DNA from: an uncultured Collinsella sp.
Lineage (GTDB): Bacteria > Actinomycetota > Coriobacteriia > Coriobacteriales > Coriobacteriaceae
Reading direction: 5' to 3'
DNA length: 8,401 nucleotides
Assembly: GCA_900551655.1 (NCBI GenBank)
Contig: URWM01000050.1
Coordinates: 1 to 8,401, forward strand
The translations under genes and the position numbers were made by a program. Positions 1 through 6,671 of this stretch are shown here, piece by piece; the first letter of the stretch is position 1, and each line of letters starts with the position of its first letter. Under the pieces are notes generated by a model. It had not been told where the DNA came from and ran no database searches. It saw nothing but the letters and a program-made list of their open reading frames with translations.

Positions 1-8
1 GTAGAAAG

Positions 9-28
9 CAAGCCGGGTAAGCGGCTTG
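9..28 (+). repeat. Hairpin just upstream of the fabF ribosome binding site
   Basis: A perfect 7-base inverted repeat, CAAGCCG at 9-15 and CGGCTTG at 22-28 with loop GGTAAG, ends three bases before the Shine-Dalgarno of fabF. No T run follows, so it is not a normal intrinsic terminator. It could be an RNA processing or stability element between genes of the operon, or chance in G+C-rich DNA. Frame 1 is open from position 1 to a TGA at 31-33, so this stretch could also be the tail of an upstream gene. The ten residues it would encode (VESKPGKRLG) match no family I recognise. Confidence 0.35.
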
Positions 29-31
29 GAT

Positions 32-37
32 GAGGAG
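32..37 (+). promoter_or_regulatory. Ribosome binding site of fabF
   Basis: GAGGAG lies six bases before the ATG at 44 and only three before the ATG at 41. The spacing favours 44 as the start, giving MEQRVAITGIG, the usual beginning of a FabF protein. A TTG at 26 in the same frame is therefore unlikely to be the start. Confidence 0.6.
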
Positions 38-43
38 ACCATG

Positions 44-1289
44 ATGGAACAGAGAGTTGCAATCACCGGTATCGGTGCCGTGTCGCCGCTCGGCAACACC
101 GCGCTTGCCACCTGGGCGGCCATGTGTGCCGGAACGTGTGGCATCGGTCCGATCACGCACTTCGATACCGATGCGTTTGCCGTTAAGGTGGCGGCCGAGG
201 TCAAGGGTTTTGACGGCAACGAGTACTTTGGCAAGCGTGACGCCAAGCACCTGGACCCCTGCGTTCAGTTTGCCCTGGCAGCGTCGGACGAGGCCATGCA
301 CGATGCGGGCTTTGATGTCGAGGGCGCCATCGATCGCGAGCGCCTGGGCGTCTACGTGGGTTCGGGCGTGGGCGGCATGCAGACACTCGTCGACAACGTC
401 CACACGATTGCCGACCGTGGGCCTCGCCGTGCATCGCCCTATATGATTGCGATGATGATTCCCAACATGGCGTCGGGCAATATCGCGATCCGCCACAAGG
501 CAAAAGGACCGACCCTGCCCGTGGTGACTGCGTGCGCGACCTCGGCCCATGCCGTGGGCGAGGCGTTCCGCGCCATCAAGCACGGCTATGCCGACGCGAT
601 TCTCGCGGGCGGCGCCGAGGCGGCCATTATCCCCGATGCCGTTGCGGGCTTTACGTCCTGCCGCGCATTGACCATCAACCCCGATCCCGCGACGGCTTGC
701 CGCCCGTTCGATGCAGACCGCGACGGCTTTGTGATGGGCGAGGGCGCCTGCGTGCTGGTACTCGAGAGCATGGAGCACGCACAGGCCCGCGGCGCACATT
801 TATGCCGAGGTTGTGGGTTACGGCAACACCGATGATGCCTATCACATCACGAGCCCCGATCCCGAGGCTGCCGGCATTGCCCGCGCGATATCGCTGGCGG
901 TTGCCGAGGGTGACGTCAAGCCTTCCGAGGGTCTCTACATCAATGCCCACGGCACCTCGACCAAGCTCAACGATTCGTCCGAGACGGCGGGCATTAAGCG
1001 CGCGCTCGGCGAGGACGCGGCGCGCGCCGCGCATGTCTCATCGACCAAGTCGATGACCGGCCACATGATCGGTGCCACGGGCGCCATCGAGGTCATGGCC
1101 TGTGCCATGGCGCTCGAGCAGGGCGTGGTGCCGCCGACCATTAACTACCACACGCCCGATCCCGCCTGCGATCTTGACTACACGCCCAATCGCGCGGTTC
1201 GCGCCGACCTTACCTGGGCGCTTTCGACCAACCTGGGCTTTGGCGGGCACAACGCCGCCATCGCACTGCGTAGATATACGAGGAGCTAG
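44..1289 (+). CDS. fabF: 3-oxoacyl-ACP synthase II (FabF), interrupted by a frameshift as sequenced
   Basis: This is the cytosolic condensing enzyme of type II fatty-acid synthesis. It joins acyl-ACP to malonyl-ACP with loss of CO2 to give 3-oxoacyl-ACP. The N-terminal part (44 to about 796, 251 codons) carries the nucleophile Cys164 in TACATSAH. The C-terminal part, in another frame (798-1289), carries the two decarboxylation histidines, in NAHGTST (about His303) and KSMTGHMIGATGA (about His341, with Lys336), and ends in the typical GFGGHNAAIAL. The frames switch at about 797: the first frame runs into a TGA at 833-835, while the expected IYAEVVGYG is read from 798. Restoring two missing bases gives 415 residues, the normal family length, with no other damage. 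First gene of the visible operon; accB starts three bases after its stop. The identity is secure. Whether the gene is broken in the organism is not, and an assembly error is likely. Confidence 0.93.
794..803 (+). other. Frameshift site within fabF
   Basis: The bases GCACATTTAT sit where the family has a segment like GA-x-IYAE. Read directly they give A-H-L-C-R, which leaves the family pattern and reaches a stop 32 bases later. Read with the frame moved after the C at 797 they give I-Y-A-E-V-V-G-Y-G, which fits. The simplest repair is loss of two bases, for example one AT from a CATATTTAT run, because one residue is also missing between Ala and Ile. A one-base insertion is the alternative. No classic slippery heptamer is visible. 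Confidence 0.85.
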
Positions 1290-1292
1290 AGC

Positions 1293-1769
1293 ATGGATTC
1301 CAAAAGACTTGCCGAGATAGCCGATGTTATGGAGGACCGTGGCCTCACGCGCGTCCGCGTTGAGGAGCCCGATGGCACCGCGGTCGAACTCGAGCGCGCG
1401 AGTGCGGCGCAGCCGGTTGCCGTGCCCATGCCTATGCCGGGTGCCGTGACTGCTCCGGCGGTGGCTCCTGTCGCCATGCCTGCCGCCGCACCGGAACCCG
1501 CCGCGCAGACACCTGCCGCCGCGTCGGAGCCTAAGGGCACCGAGGTAACCGCTCCCATGGTCGGCGTTTTCTATGCTGCCCCGGCGCCGGGCGACGAACC
1601 GTTTGTGCACGTGGGCTCCAAGGTCAAGGCTGGCGAGGCCCTTTGCATCATCGAGGCCATGAAGGTTCTCAACGAGGTGACGGCAGAGGCGGATGGCGAG
1701 GTACTCGAGATCTGCGTGGCCGACGGCGACCTCGTGGAGTTTGGCAGCTGCCTCATGAGGATTGGATAG
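1293..1769 (+). CDS. accB: Biotin carboxyl carrier protein of acetyl-CoA carboxylase
   Basis: 158 residues. This protein carries covalently bound biotin between the biotin carboxylase (AccC) and the carboxyltransferase (AccDA). Order of parts: a short N-terminal region (1-36), a Pro/Ala/Val-rich flexible linker (about 38-80), then a biotinyl domain (about 83-158). The biotin attachment motif is EAMKVLNE with the modified lysine at residue 124, 35 residues from the C-terminus as usual. The domain opens with TAPMVGVFY, the bacterial AccB pattern. An AGGAG at 1280-1284 lies eight bases ahead of the ATG, inside the end of fabF, and the gap to fabF is three bases, so translation is probably coupled. 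A biotin protein ligase must be supplied from elsewhere; none is in the window. Confidence 0.95.
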   Translation: MDSKRLAEIADVMEDRGLTRVRVEEPDGTAVELERASAAQPVAVPMPMPGAVTAPAVAPVAMPAAAPEPAAQTPAAASEPKGTEVTAPMVGVFYAAPAPGDEPFVHVGSKVKAGEALCIIEAMKVLNEVTAEADGEVLEICVADGDLVEFGSCLMRIG

Positions 1770-1778
1770 GTGATATCC

Positions 1779-2201
1779 ATGAACAAAGAAGAGCTCAAGA
1801 AACTGTTGCCGCATCGCGAGCCGATGCTTTTGCTCGACGAAGCCGAGCTGGTGGGCGACGAGGCCCACGGCAAGATCACGATTACGGGCGACGAATACTT
1901 TTTGCAGGGGCATTTTCCGGGAAACCCGGTGGTCCCCGGCGTGATCCAGTGCGAGATGCTCGCCCAAAACTGCTGCGTGCTGCTGATGGGCGATGAGGAG
2001 GCGCGCGGCGCGACGCCGTTCTACACGAGTCTGGACAAGGTGCGCTTTAAGCGTCCGGTGCGCCCGGGCGACACGGTGGATCTAGTGTGCTCCATCACGC
2101 GTGCGCGCGGGCCGTTCCGCTTTGCGACGGGTACTGCGAGCGTCAACGGTGAGGTTTGCTGCCGCGCCGATATGTCTTTTGCACTCATGCACGAAAGTTA
2201 A
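1779..2201 (+). CDS. fabZ: 3-hydroxyacyl-ACP dehydratase FabZ
   Basis: 140 residues from the ATG at 1779. It removes water from 3-hydroxyacyl-ACP to give trans-2-enoyl-ACP in the elongation cycle. The hot-dog fold signature is clear: an opening LLPHREPMLLLD, then the active-site segment GHFPGNPVVPGVIQCEMLAQ with catalytic His45 and Glu59, 14 residues apart as in characterised FabZ. The later KVRFKRPVRPGD strand also fits. I chose the ATG because AGGTGAT at 1768-1774, a strong ribosome-binding match overlapping the accB stop, sits four bases before it. The GTG at 1770 in the same frame would lie within that site. Nine bases separate it from accB and ten from accC, so it belongs to the operon. 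The position between accB and accC is usual for fatty-acid clusters of this layout. Confidence 0.95.
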   Translation: MNKEELKKLLPHREPMLLLDEAELVGDEAHGKITITGDEYFLQGHFPGNPVVPGVIQCEMLAQNCCVLLMGDEEARGATPFYTSLDKVRFKRPVRPGDTVDLVCSITRARGPFRFATGTASVNGEVCCRADMSFALMHES

Positions 2202-2211
2202 GGAAGGCTTC

Positions 2212-3555
2212 ATGTTCGACAAAGTGCTCATCGCCAACCGCGGCGAGGTCGCGGTCCGTGTTATCCGCGCGTGCCGCGATATGGGCATCAAGACCGTCGC
2301 CGTTTATTCCACGGCCGATGCGGACGCGCTGCACGTACAGCTTGCCGACGAGGCATATTGCATCGGCGGCCCGCGTCTTGCCGAGAGCTACCTCAACGAC
2401 GATGCCGTGCTCACCTGTGCCGTAAAGTCGGGAGCTAAGGCAATTCATCCCGGCTATGGCTTTTTTTCCGAGAAGGCGAGCTTCGTGCGCGACTGCGACA
2501 AGTATGGCCTGGCGTTTGTCGGTCCCTCGGCCGAGGTCATCGACAGCATGGGCGACAAAGATGCCGCACGTCGAACGGCTGCCGCGGCGGGCGTGCCCAT
2601 CGTTCCGGGCTGCGATTTGCTCAAAAGCCCCGAGGAGGCAACGGCCGAGGCCGAGCGCATTGGCTGCCCCGTGCTTATTAAGGCGCGTGCCGGTGGTGGC
2701 GGTCGCGGCATTCGCAAGGTCGAGCGCGTGGAAGATGCGGCAAAGGCGTTTATCGAAGCACGCGCCGAGGGTGAGGCCGTTTTTGGCGACGGCGAGTGCT
2801 ACATGGAGAAGTTTGTCGCGCCGGCGCACCACGTCGAGGTGCAGATTATGGCCGATAAGCAGGGCCATGTGTTTTCGCTTGGCGAGCGCGAGTGCTCGGT
2901 GCAGCGTCGCAACCAAAAGCTGATCGAGGAGAGCCCCGCGCCGTGCCTCGACGGACACGACGACATTCGTGCTCGCATGCACAAGGCGGCACGTGACCTG
3001 GCTCGTGCCGTCGGCTACGAAGGAGCCGGTACCATCGAGTTCCTGTATTCGGACGACGGCAATTTCTACTTTATGGAAATGAACACGCGCTTGCAGGTGG
3101 AGCATCCGGTTACAGAGTTTGTGACCGATACCGACTTGGTCAAGTGGCAGCTGCGCGTGGCAGCCGGCCAGCCTCTGCCCTTTGAGCAAGAGGACATGCC
3201 GGTTCACAACCACGCCATGGAGTGCCGCATCAATGCCGAAACGCCAGACTTTCTGCCGTCATGCGGAACGGTCACCGCGTTGCGTGTGCCGGGTGGTCCG
3301 CGCGTGCGCTGGGATTCCGCCATGTTTACCGGTGCGAAAGTTCCGCCGTACTACGACTCCATGCTTGGCAAGATCATCGTGTGTGCGCCCACGCGTGACG
3401 GCGCCATTCGCAAGATGCGCTCGGCCCTGGGCGAGCTCGTGATTGAGGGCGTGAGCGAAAACAGCGAGCTTCAGCTCGACGTGCTGGCAAACGACGAGTT
3501 CTTGTCGGGCATGTATCACACCGATCTGATGGGGCATCTCTATGCTGATGAATAG
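2212..3555 (+). CDS. accC: Acetyl-CoA carboxylase, biotin carboxylase subunit
   Basis: 447 residues, against about 449 in Escherichia coli. It uses ATP and bicarbonate to carboxylate the biotin on AccB. It begins MFDKVLIANRGEVAVRVIRA, the standard N-terminal biotin-carboxylase domain start. HPGYGFFSE follows at about residue 80. The ATP-grasp domain has Lys157 and the glycine-rich loop GGGGRGI, the segment ECSVQRRNQKLIEE, and the catalytic stretch MEMNTRLQVEHPVTE with Glu289, Asn291 and Arg293, one position off the E. coli numbering. The C-terminal domain is complete, including ECRINAE and PYYDSMLGK. The ATG at 2212 has AGGAAGG (2201-2207) four bases upstream. The frame is open further upstream to 2101, but that part only overlaps fabZ and has no family match. 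Its last 14 bases overlap the first possible start of accDA. Confidence 0.96.
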   Translation: MFDKVLIANRGEVAVRVIRACRDMGIKTVAVYSTADADALHVQLADEAYCIGGPRLAESYLNDDAVLTCAVKSGAKAIHPGYGFFSEKASFVRDCDKYGLAFVGPSAEVIDSMGDKDAARRTAAAAGVPIVPGCDLLKSPEEATAEAERIGCPVLIKARAGGGGRGIRKVERVEDAAKAFIEARAEGEAVFGDGECYMEKFVAPAHHVEVQIMADKQGHVFSLGERECSVQRRNQKLIEESPAPCLDGHDDIRARMHKAARDLARAVGYEGAGTIEFLYSDDGNFYFMEMNTRLQVEHPVTEFVTDTDLVKWQLRVAAGQPLPFEQEDMPVHNHAMECRINAETPDFLPSCGTVTALRVPGGPRVRWDSAMFTGAKVPPYYDSMLGKIIVCAPTRDGAIRKMRSALGELVIEGVSENSELQLDVLANDEFLSGMYHTDLMGHLYADE

Positions 3556-5266
3556 AAAAGCGAAGACGGTCAACGTCCTCGAGGGACCGATGACCGAGTC
3601 GTGCGCCGAGTTTCCCGCGCGCCACGTGTTTATCAAGTGCCCGGAGTGCCGCCGCGTGATCGATGAGGCACGCCTGCACGACAACCTCGAGGTCTGCCCT
3701 CGTTGCGGCAAACACTTTCGCGTGAGCGGGCGCGACCGCATGCGCATGACGATTGACGAGGGCACGTTTGAGGAATGGGATGCCAGTCTGGCGTCGGAGG
3801 ACTTCCTTTCGTTTCCCGGCTATGCCGACAAGCTCAAGAGCGTGAGCGAACGTTCGGGCGAGCGCGATGCCGTTGTGTGCGGCAAGGGCAAAATCTGCGG
3901 TTGCGATACGGCGCTCTTCTTTATGGACGCCAACTTTATGATGGGCTCGATGGGTTCCGTGGTGGGCGAGAAGATCTGTCGCACATTTGAGCGAGCGACC
4001 GAGCTTGGATTGCCAGTTGTCGGCTTTACCGTTTCGGGCGGTGCGCGCATGCAAGAGGGCGTGACATCGCTTATGCAGATGGCCAAGATTTCTGCGGCGG
4101 TTAGGCGCCATAGCGAGGCGGGCGGCCTGTATATCACGGTGCTCACTGACCCCACGACCGGAGGCGTAACCGCGAGCTTTGCCATGGAGGGCGATATTAT
4201 CCTGGCCGAGCCCGATGCCCTGACGGCATTTGCCGGCCCGCGCGTGATCGAGCAGAACATGCACAAGCGCCTGCCCAAGGGATTCCAGCGTTCCGAGTTT
4301 TTGCTGGAGCACGGCTTTTGCGATGCCGTTGTTCCGCGTGGCGAGATTGCGCTCACGGTAGGCGAGCTGCTGGCACTGCACGAAGGGCACGCGCCCGGCC
4401 TGGGGGCACCGCATGAGATCGTGCATACGGGTCGTCGCGGCAAAAAGCTGGGACACTTGTTCAAGCGCTCGACCGCACCAAAAACCGCGCTCGAGATTGT
4501 CAAGCAGACCCGCTCGGCAGATCGCGCCACGGCGGGCGAGATGATCTCGCTGGGCCTGGACGGATTTGTGGAGCTGCACGGCGACCGTTACTTTGGCGAC
4601 GACGCCGCTGTGGTGGCTGGCATTGGCTGGAAGGACGGGCGCCCCGTAACGGTCATCGCCATCGAGCGCGGCACCACGACCAAAGAGCGTATGCGCCGCA
4701 ACTTTGGCATGGCGCATCCCGAGGGCTACCGTAAAGCGCGTCGTCTTATGCGCCAGGCCGAAAAGTTTGGTCGGCCGGTTCTGTGCCTGGTCGATACTTC
4801 GGGCGCGTTTTGCGGCATCGGTGCCGAGGAACGCGGTCAGGGCGAGGCCATCGCCCAGAATCTCATGGAGATGAGCGGCCTTAAGACGCCGATTGTCTCG
4901 GTGGTGACAGGCGAGGGCGGCTCTGGTGGCGCGCTGGCGCTGTCCGTGGCCGACCGCATCCTGATGCTCTCGAGCTCGGCCTATTCGGTCGTGAGCCCCG
5001 AGGCCTGTGCGTCGATCCTGTGGAAGGATACCGAGCGCGCGAATGAGGCCGCCGAGGCGCTTAAGCTCACGTCCCCCGATTTGTTGGCGCTCGGCATCAT
5101 CGACGGCATTGTTGATGATAGGGGCCTGTCGCATGAGGAGATCGCCGGCGCCGTCATGTCCTCGGCATTTGATGCCTTCGATACGCTTGGGCGGCTCGAC
5201 GACGCGACCCTCACAAACCTCCGCTACGAAAAGTACCGCGCAATCGGTCAGTACCGCACGATGTGA
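3542..5266 (+). CDS. accDA: Acetyl-CoA carboxylase carboxyltransferase, fused beta-alpha subunits (AccDA)
   Basis: 574 residues. It transfers the carboxyl group from carboxybiotin on AccB to acetyl-CoA, making malonyl-CoA. The AccD-like half comes first: a zinc ribbon with Cys33, Cys36, Cys52 and Cys55 (C-x2-C-x15-C-x2-C, as in E. coli AccD), then SGGARMQEG at about 165, LTDPTTGGVTASFAM and FAGPRVIEQ. A linker at about 270-310 leads to the AccA-like half, with FVELHGDRYFGDD, RRNFGMAHPEGYRKA, GIGAEERGQGEAIA, GEGGSGGALAL (457-467) and ASILWKD. Two loops differ from typical AccA: IERGTTTKE where GHQKGRDTKE is usual, and DTSGAFCG where DTPGAYPG is usual. Starts at 3542 and 3548 overlap the accC stop. 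An ATG at 3590, with GAGGG four bases upstream, would also keep the whole zinc ribbon. It ends with tandem stops, TGA then TAA. Fused forms are known in several Gram-positive groups. Confidence 0.93.
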   Translation: MLMNRKAKTVNVLEGPMTESCAEFPARHVFIKCPECRRVIDEARLHDNLEVCPRCGKHFRVSGRDRMRMTIDEGTFEEWDASLASEDFLSFPGYADKLKSVSERSGERDAVVCGKGKICGCDTALFFMDANFMMGSMGSVVGEKICRTFERATELGLPVVGFTVSGGARMQEGVTSLMQMAKISAAVRRHSEAGGLYITVLTDPTTGGVTASFAMEGDIILAEPDALTAFAGPRVIEQNMHKRLPKGFQRSEFLLEHGFCDAVVPRGEIALTVGELLALHEGHAPGLGAPHEIVHTGRRGKKLGHLFKRSTAPKTALEIVKQTRSADRATAGEMISLGLDGFVELHGDRYFGDDAAVVAGIGWKDGRPVTVIAIERGTTTKERMRRNFGMAHPEGYRKARRLMRQAEKFGRPVLCLVDTSGAFCGIGAEERGQGEAIAQNLMEMSGLKTPIVSVVTGEGGSGGALALSVADRILMLSSSAYSVVSPEACASILWKDTERANEAAEALKLTSPDLLALGIIDGIVDDRGLSHEEIAGAVMSSAFDAFDTLGRLDDATLTNLRYEKYRAIGQYRTM

Positions 5267-5282
5267 TAAAGGGACAGCCCAC

Positions 5283-6521
5283 ATGTCACATTGGGAAAGG
5301 CGTTCCATGCCACAAGTTTCTAACACCTCGTTTACAACGACGGTTTCATCAAACGCCATGGCCGTGGTGGACTATCTGTCCAAAAGCATGATGTCGGCGC
5401 TGCCGTTTATTGTCTGCGCGGCGTTGTTCCGCACCGTCGCCGTCATTATGGGCGAAGGCATGCTGGGCCTGTGGTCTGCCGATTCCGAAATCTATCGCCT
5501 GTTCTACAGTTGGCTCTATAACGCCGGCTACTACTTTTTGCCCGTTTATCTTGGTTGGGCGGCCGCCCGCCAGCTCGGTTGCTCGGAGCAGCTAGGCATG
5601 ATGCTGGGCGGCGTATTGATTGCGCCCGATCTGCTTAAGCTCGTCGATGCCGCATCGACGACGGGGGCATCGATGACTTCCGTGTATGGTCTGCTTCCCG
5701 CGCCGGTCAACGATTACACGACGACTGTTATTCCGGTTCTCATCTCGGTGCCCGTGCTATGGCGAGTGGAGTGTTTCTTTCAGCGCGTTATCCCTAAGGC
5801 CGTGGCGTTTTCGTTCGTTCCGTTTGCGACCATGCTTGTCATGGTTCCGGTTTCGCTGTGTATTACGGCACCGGCGGGCAGCTATCTGGGCATGCTGTTG
5901 GGCCAGCTTATGTTTATGCTTGGCAATTCCGGTGGCATCGTGTCGCTGCTCACGCTCATGGGGCTTGCCGCGGGCTGGGAGTTCCTAAAGATCGCCGGCG
6001 TCAGCAACGTTGTCCTATCGCTTGCCTACGCGCAGTTCATGAGTGTGGGAACGGATTCGTGCATCCTGATCGCCGCGACGATGGCGACGTTCGCCGTTTG
6101 GGGCATGCCCTTTGGCGCGTCGCTCCGCGTTGCGGATAAGGACGAGAAGGCGCTCATGCTGGGCTACTCGATCTCGGGTGTTCTTGGCGGCGTAAGCGAG
6201 CCGGCGCTGTACGGTTGCGGCTTTAAATATGGCAGGTGCCTGACGTGCATGGCCATTGGCGGCGCCGTCGGAGGCCTTGTTGCGGCCGTGGGCCACGTTA
6301 CGGCCTATACCATCGGCATGACGAATGTCCTCATGGTCATTGGCTTTGCCACGGGCGGCATCTCGAACCTGCTGTGGTGCTGCGCTGCCGGCGGCACGGC
6401 ATTTGCGGTGTCTGCGGCGCTGAGCTACTGCTTTGGTGTGGTGCCGACGAAGGAACAGACGACGGAGGACGGAGCCGATTCGCCCGAAACAGTGGCGAGC
6501 GCTGCTGAAGTAAGCGCATAA
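5283..6521 (+). CDS. Stand-alone PTS EIIC-type sugar permease domain (beta-glucoside/sucrose family)
   Basis: 412 residues from the ATG at 5283, or 404 from the ATG at 5307, which has AAAGG six bases upstream and may be the true start. The protein is almost wholly hydrophobic, with about nine or ten membrane segments. Patterns of the glucose/beta-glucoside EIIC family are visible: DYLSKSMMSALPFIVCA near the start, a GGVLIAPDLL segment, DYTTTVIPVLISV, PAGSYLGMLLG, and GVSEPALYG with Glu306, the usual conserved glutamate-proline of the substrate region, then GGAVGG. EIIC forms the membrane channel of a phosphotransferase importer. Neither the EIIB nor the EIIA domain is attached or nearby. The C-terminus ends in a short acidic, Ala/Glu/Thr-rich tail where those domains often lie. 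It starts 16 bases after accDA and may be co-transcribed with it. Substrate unknown; it may borrow EIIB/EIIA from another locus or work without them. Confidence 0.8.
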   Translation: MSHWERRSMPQVSNTSFTTTVSSNAMAVVDYLSKSMMSALPFIVCAALFRTVAVIMGEGMLGLWSADSEIYRLFYSWLYNAGYYFLPVYLGWAAARQLGCSEQLGMMLGGVLIAPDLLKLVDAASTTGASMTSVYGLLPAPVNDYTTTVIPVLISVPVLWRVECFFQRVIPKAVAFSFVPFATMLVMVPVSLCITAPAGSYLGMLLGQLMFMLGNSGGIVSLLTLMGLAAGWEFLKIAGVSNVVLSLAYAQFMSVGTDSCILIAATMATFAVWGMPFGASLRVADKDEKALMLGYSISGVLGGVSEPALYGCGFKYGRCLTCMAIGGAVGGLVAAVGHVTAYTIGMTNVLMVIGFATGGISNLLWCCAAGGTAFAVSAALSYCFGVVPTKEQTTEDGADSPETVASAAEVSA

Positions 6522-6529
6522 ACCTATGC

Positions 6530-6552
6530 GACAAAAGGACGATTCTTTTGTC
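6530..6552. repeat. Inverted repeat downstream of the EIIC gene
   Basis: A perfect 8-base inverted repeat, GACAAAAG (6530-6537) and CTTTTGTC (6545-6552), with a 7-base loop, begins nine bases after the EIIC stop. The stem is A+T-rich and has no T run after it, so alone it would be a weak terminator. It could act with the G+C-rich hairpin that follows, protect the mRNA end, or be a protein-binding site. Confidence 0.45.
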
Positions 6553-6560
6553 ATGCTCCA

Positions 6561-6594
6561 AGGCCGTGGCCCGTGCGGGCTGCGGCCTCTTTGT
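6561..6594 (+). terminator. Probable intrinsic terminator after the fatty-acid/EIIC operon
   Basis: AGGCCG (6561-6566) pairs with CGGCCT (6583-6588), and inside it GCCC (6569-6572) pairs with GGGC (6577-6580), separated by small TG/TG bulges. This makes a strong G+C-rich hairpin. It is followed by CTTTGT, a short and imperfect T-rich tail. It lies 40 bases after the EIIC stop and before the next gene, where a terminator is expected. The weak T tract keeps confidence moderate. Confidence 0.5.
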
Positions 6595-6619
6595 ATCTGG
6601 GAGACAAAGTGGCTACACT
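6591..6619 (+). promoter_or_regulatory. Candidate promoter for the metal exporter gene
   Basis: TTGTAT at 6591-6596 and TACACT at 6614-6619 are 17 bases apart and resemble sigma-70-type -35 and -10 boxes. A TACAAT at 6619-6624 and an A+T-rich stretch with TATATA at 6641-6646 are alternative -10 elements. The region is the only A+T-rich patch between the terminator and the exporter start at 6672. This rests on pattern only. Confidence 0.35.
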
Positions 6620-6671
6620 ACAATCCGTTTGAGCAATAGATATATAAGTAGAACCGTGGGGGCGGATGTAG

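Noticed and set aside
794..815. Programmed ribosomal frameshifting or two separate proteins in fabF
   Set aside because: No slippery heptamer or stimulatory structure stands out. The GTG at 813 begins in the middle of a conserved strand without a ribosome binding site, and one residue is missing at the junction, which fits loss of two bases better.
2101..2211. Upstream start extending accC by 37 residues
   Set aside because: The extension overlaps fabZ, has no family similarity, and the ATG at 2212 has a strong ribosome binding site and the standard N-terminus.
2185..3213. 342-codon minus-strand open frame opposite accC
   Set aside because: No family motif is visible, it lies fully within the fabZ/accC region, and its composition fits a shadow of the real coding strand.
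5007..5282. Upstream extension of the EIIC frame into accDA
   Set aside because: The stretch is an out-of-frame reading of the AccA C-terminus, rich in Arg and Ser, with no family pattern. The ATGs at 5283 and 5307 have better signals.
3374..5359. Very long open frame (661 codons) on the minus strand, opposite accDA
   Set aside because: It mirrors accDA, which has full family motifs. The predicted protein is rich in His, Arg and Ala with no recognisable domain, as expected of an antisense shadow in G+C-rich coding DNA.
6595..6671. Manganese riboswitch (yybP-ykoY type) ahead of the metal exporter
   Set aside because: The leader is too short, and the conserved paired G-rich/C-rich elements of that riboswitch are not visible.
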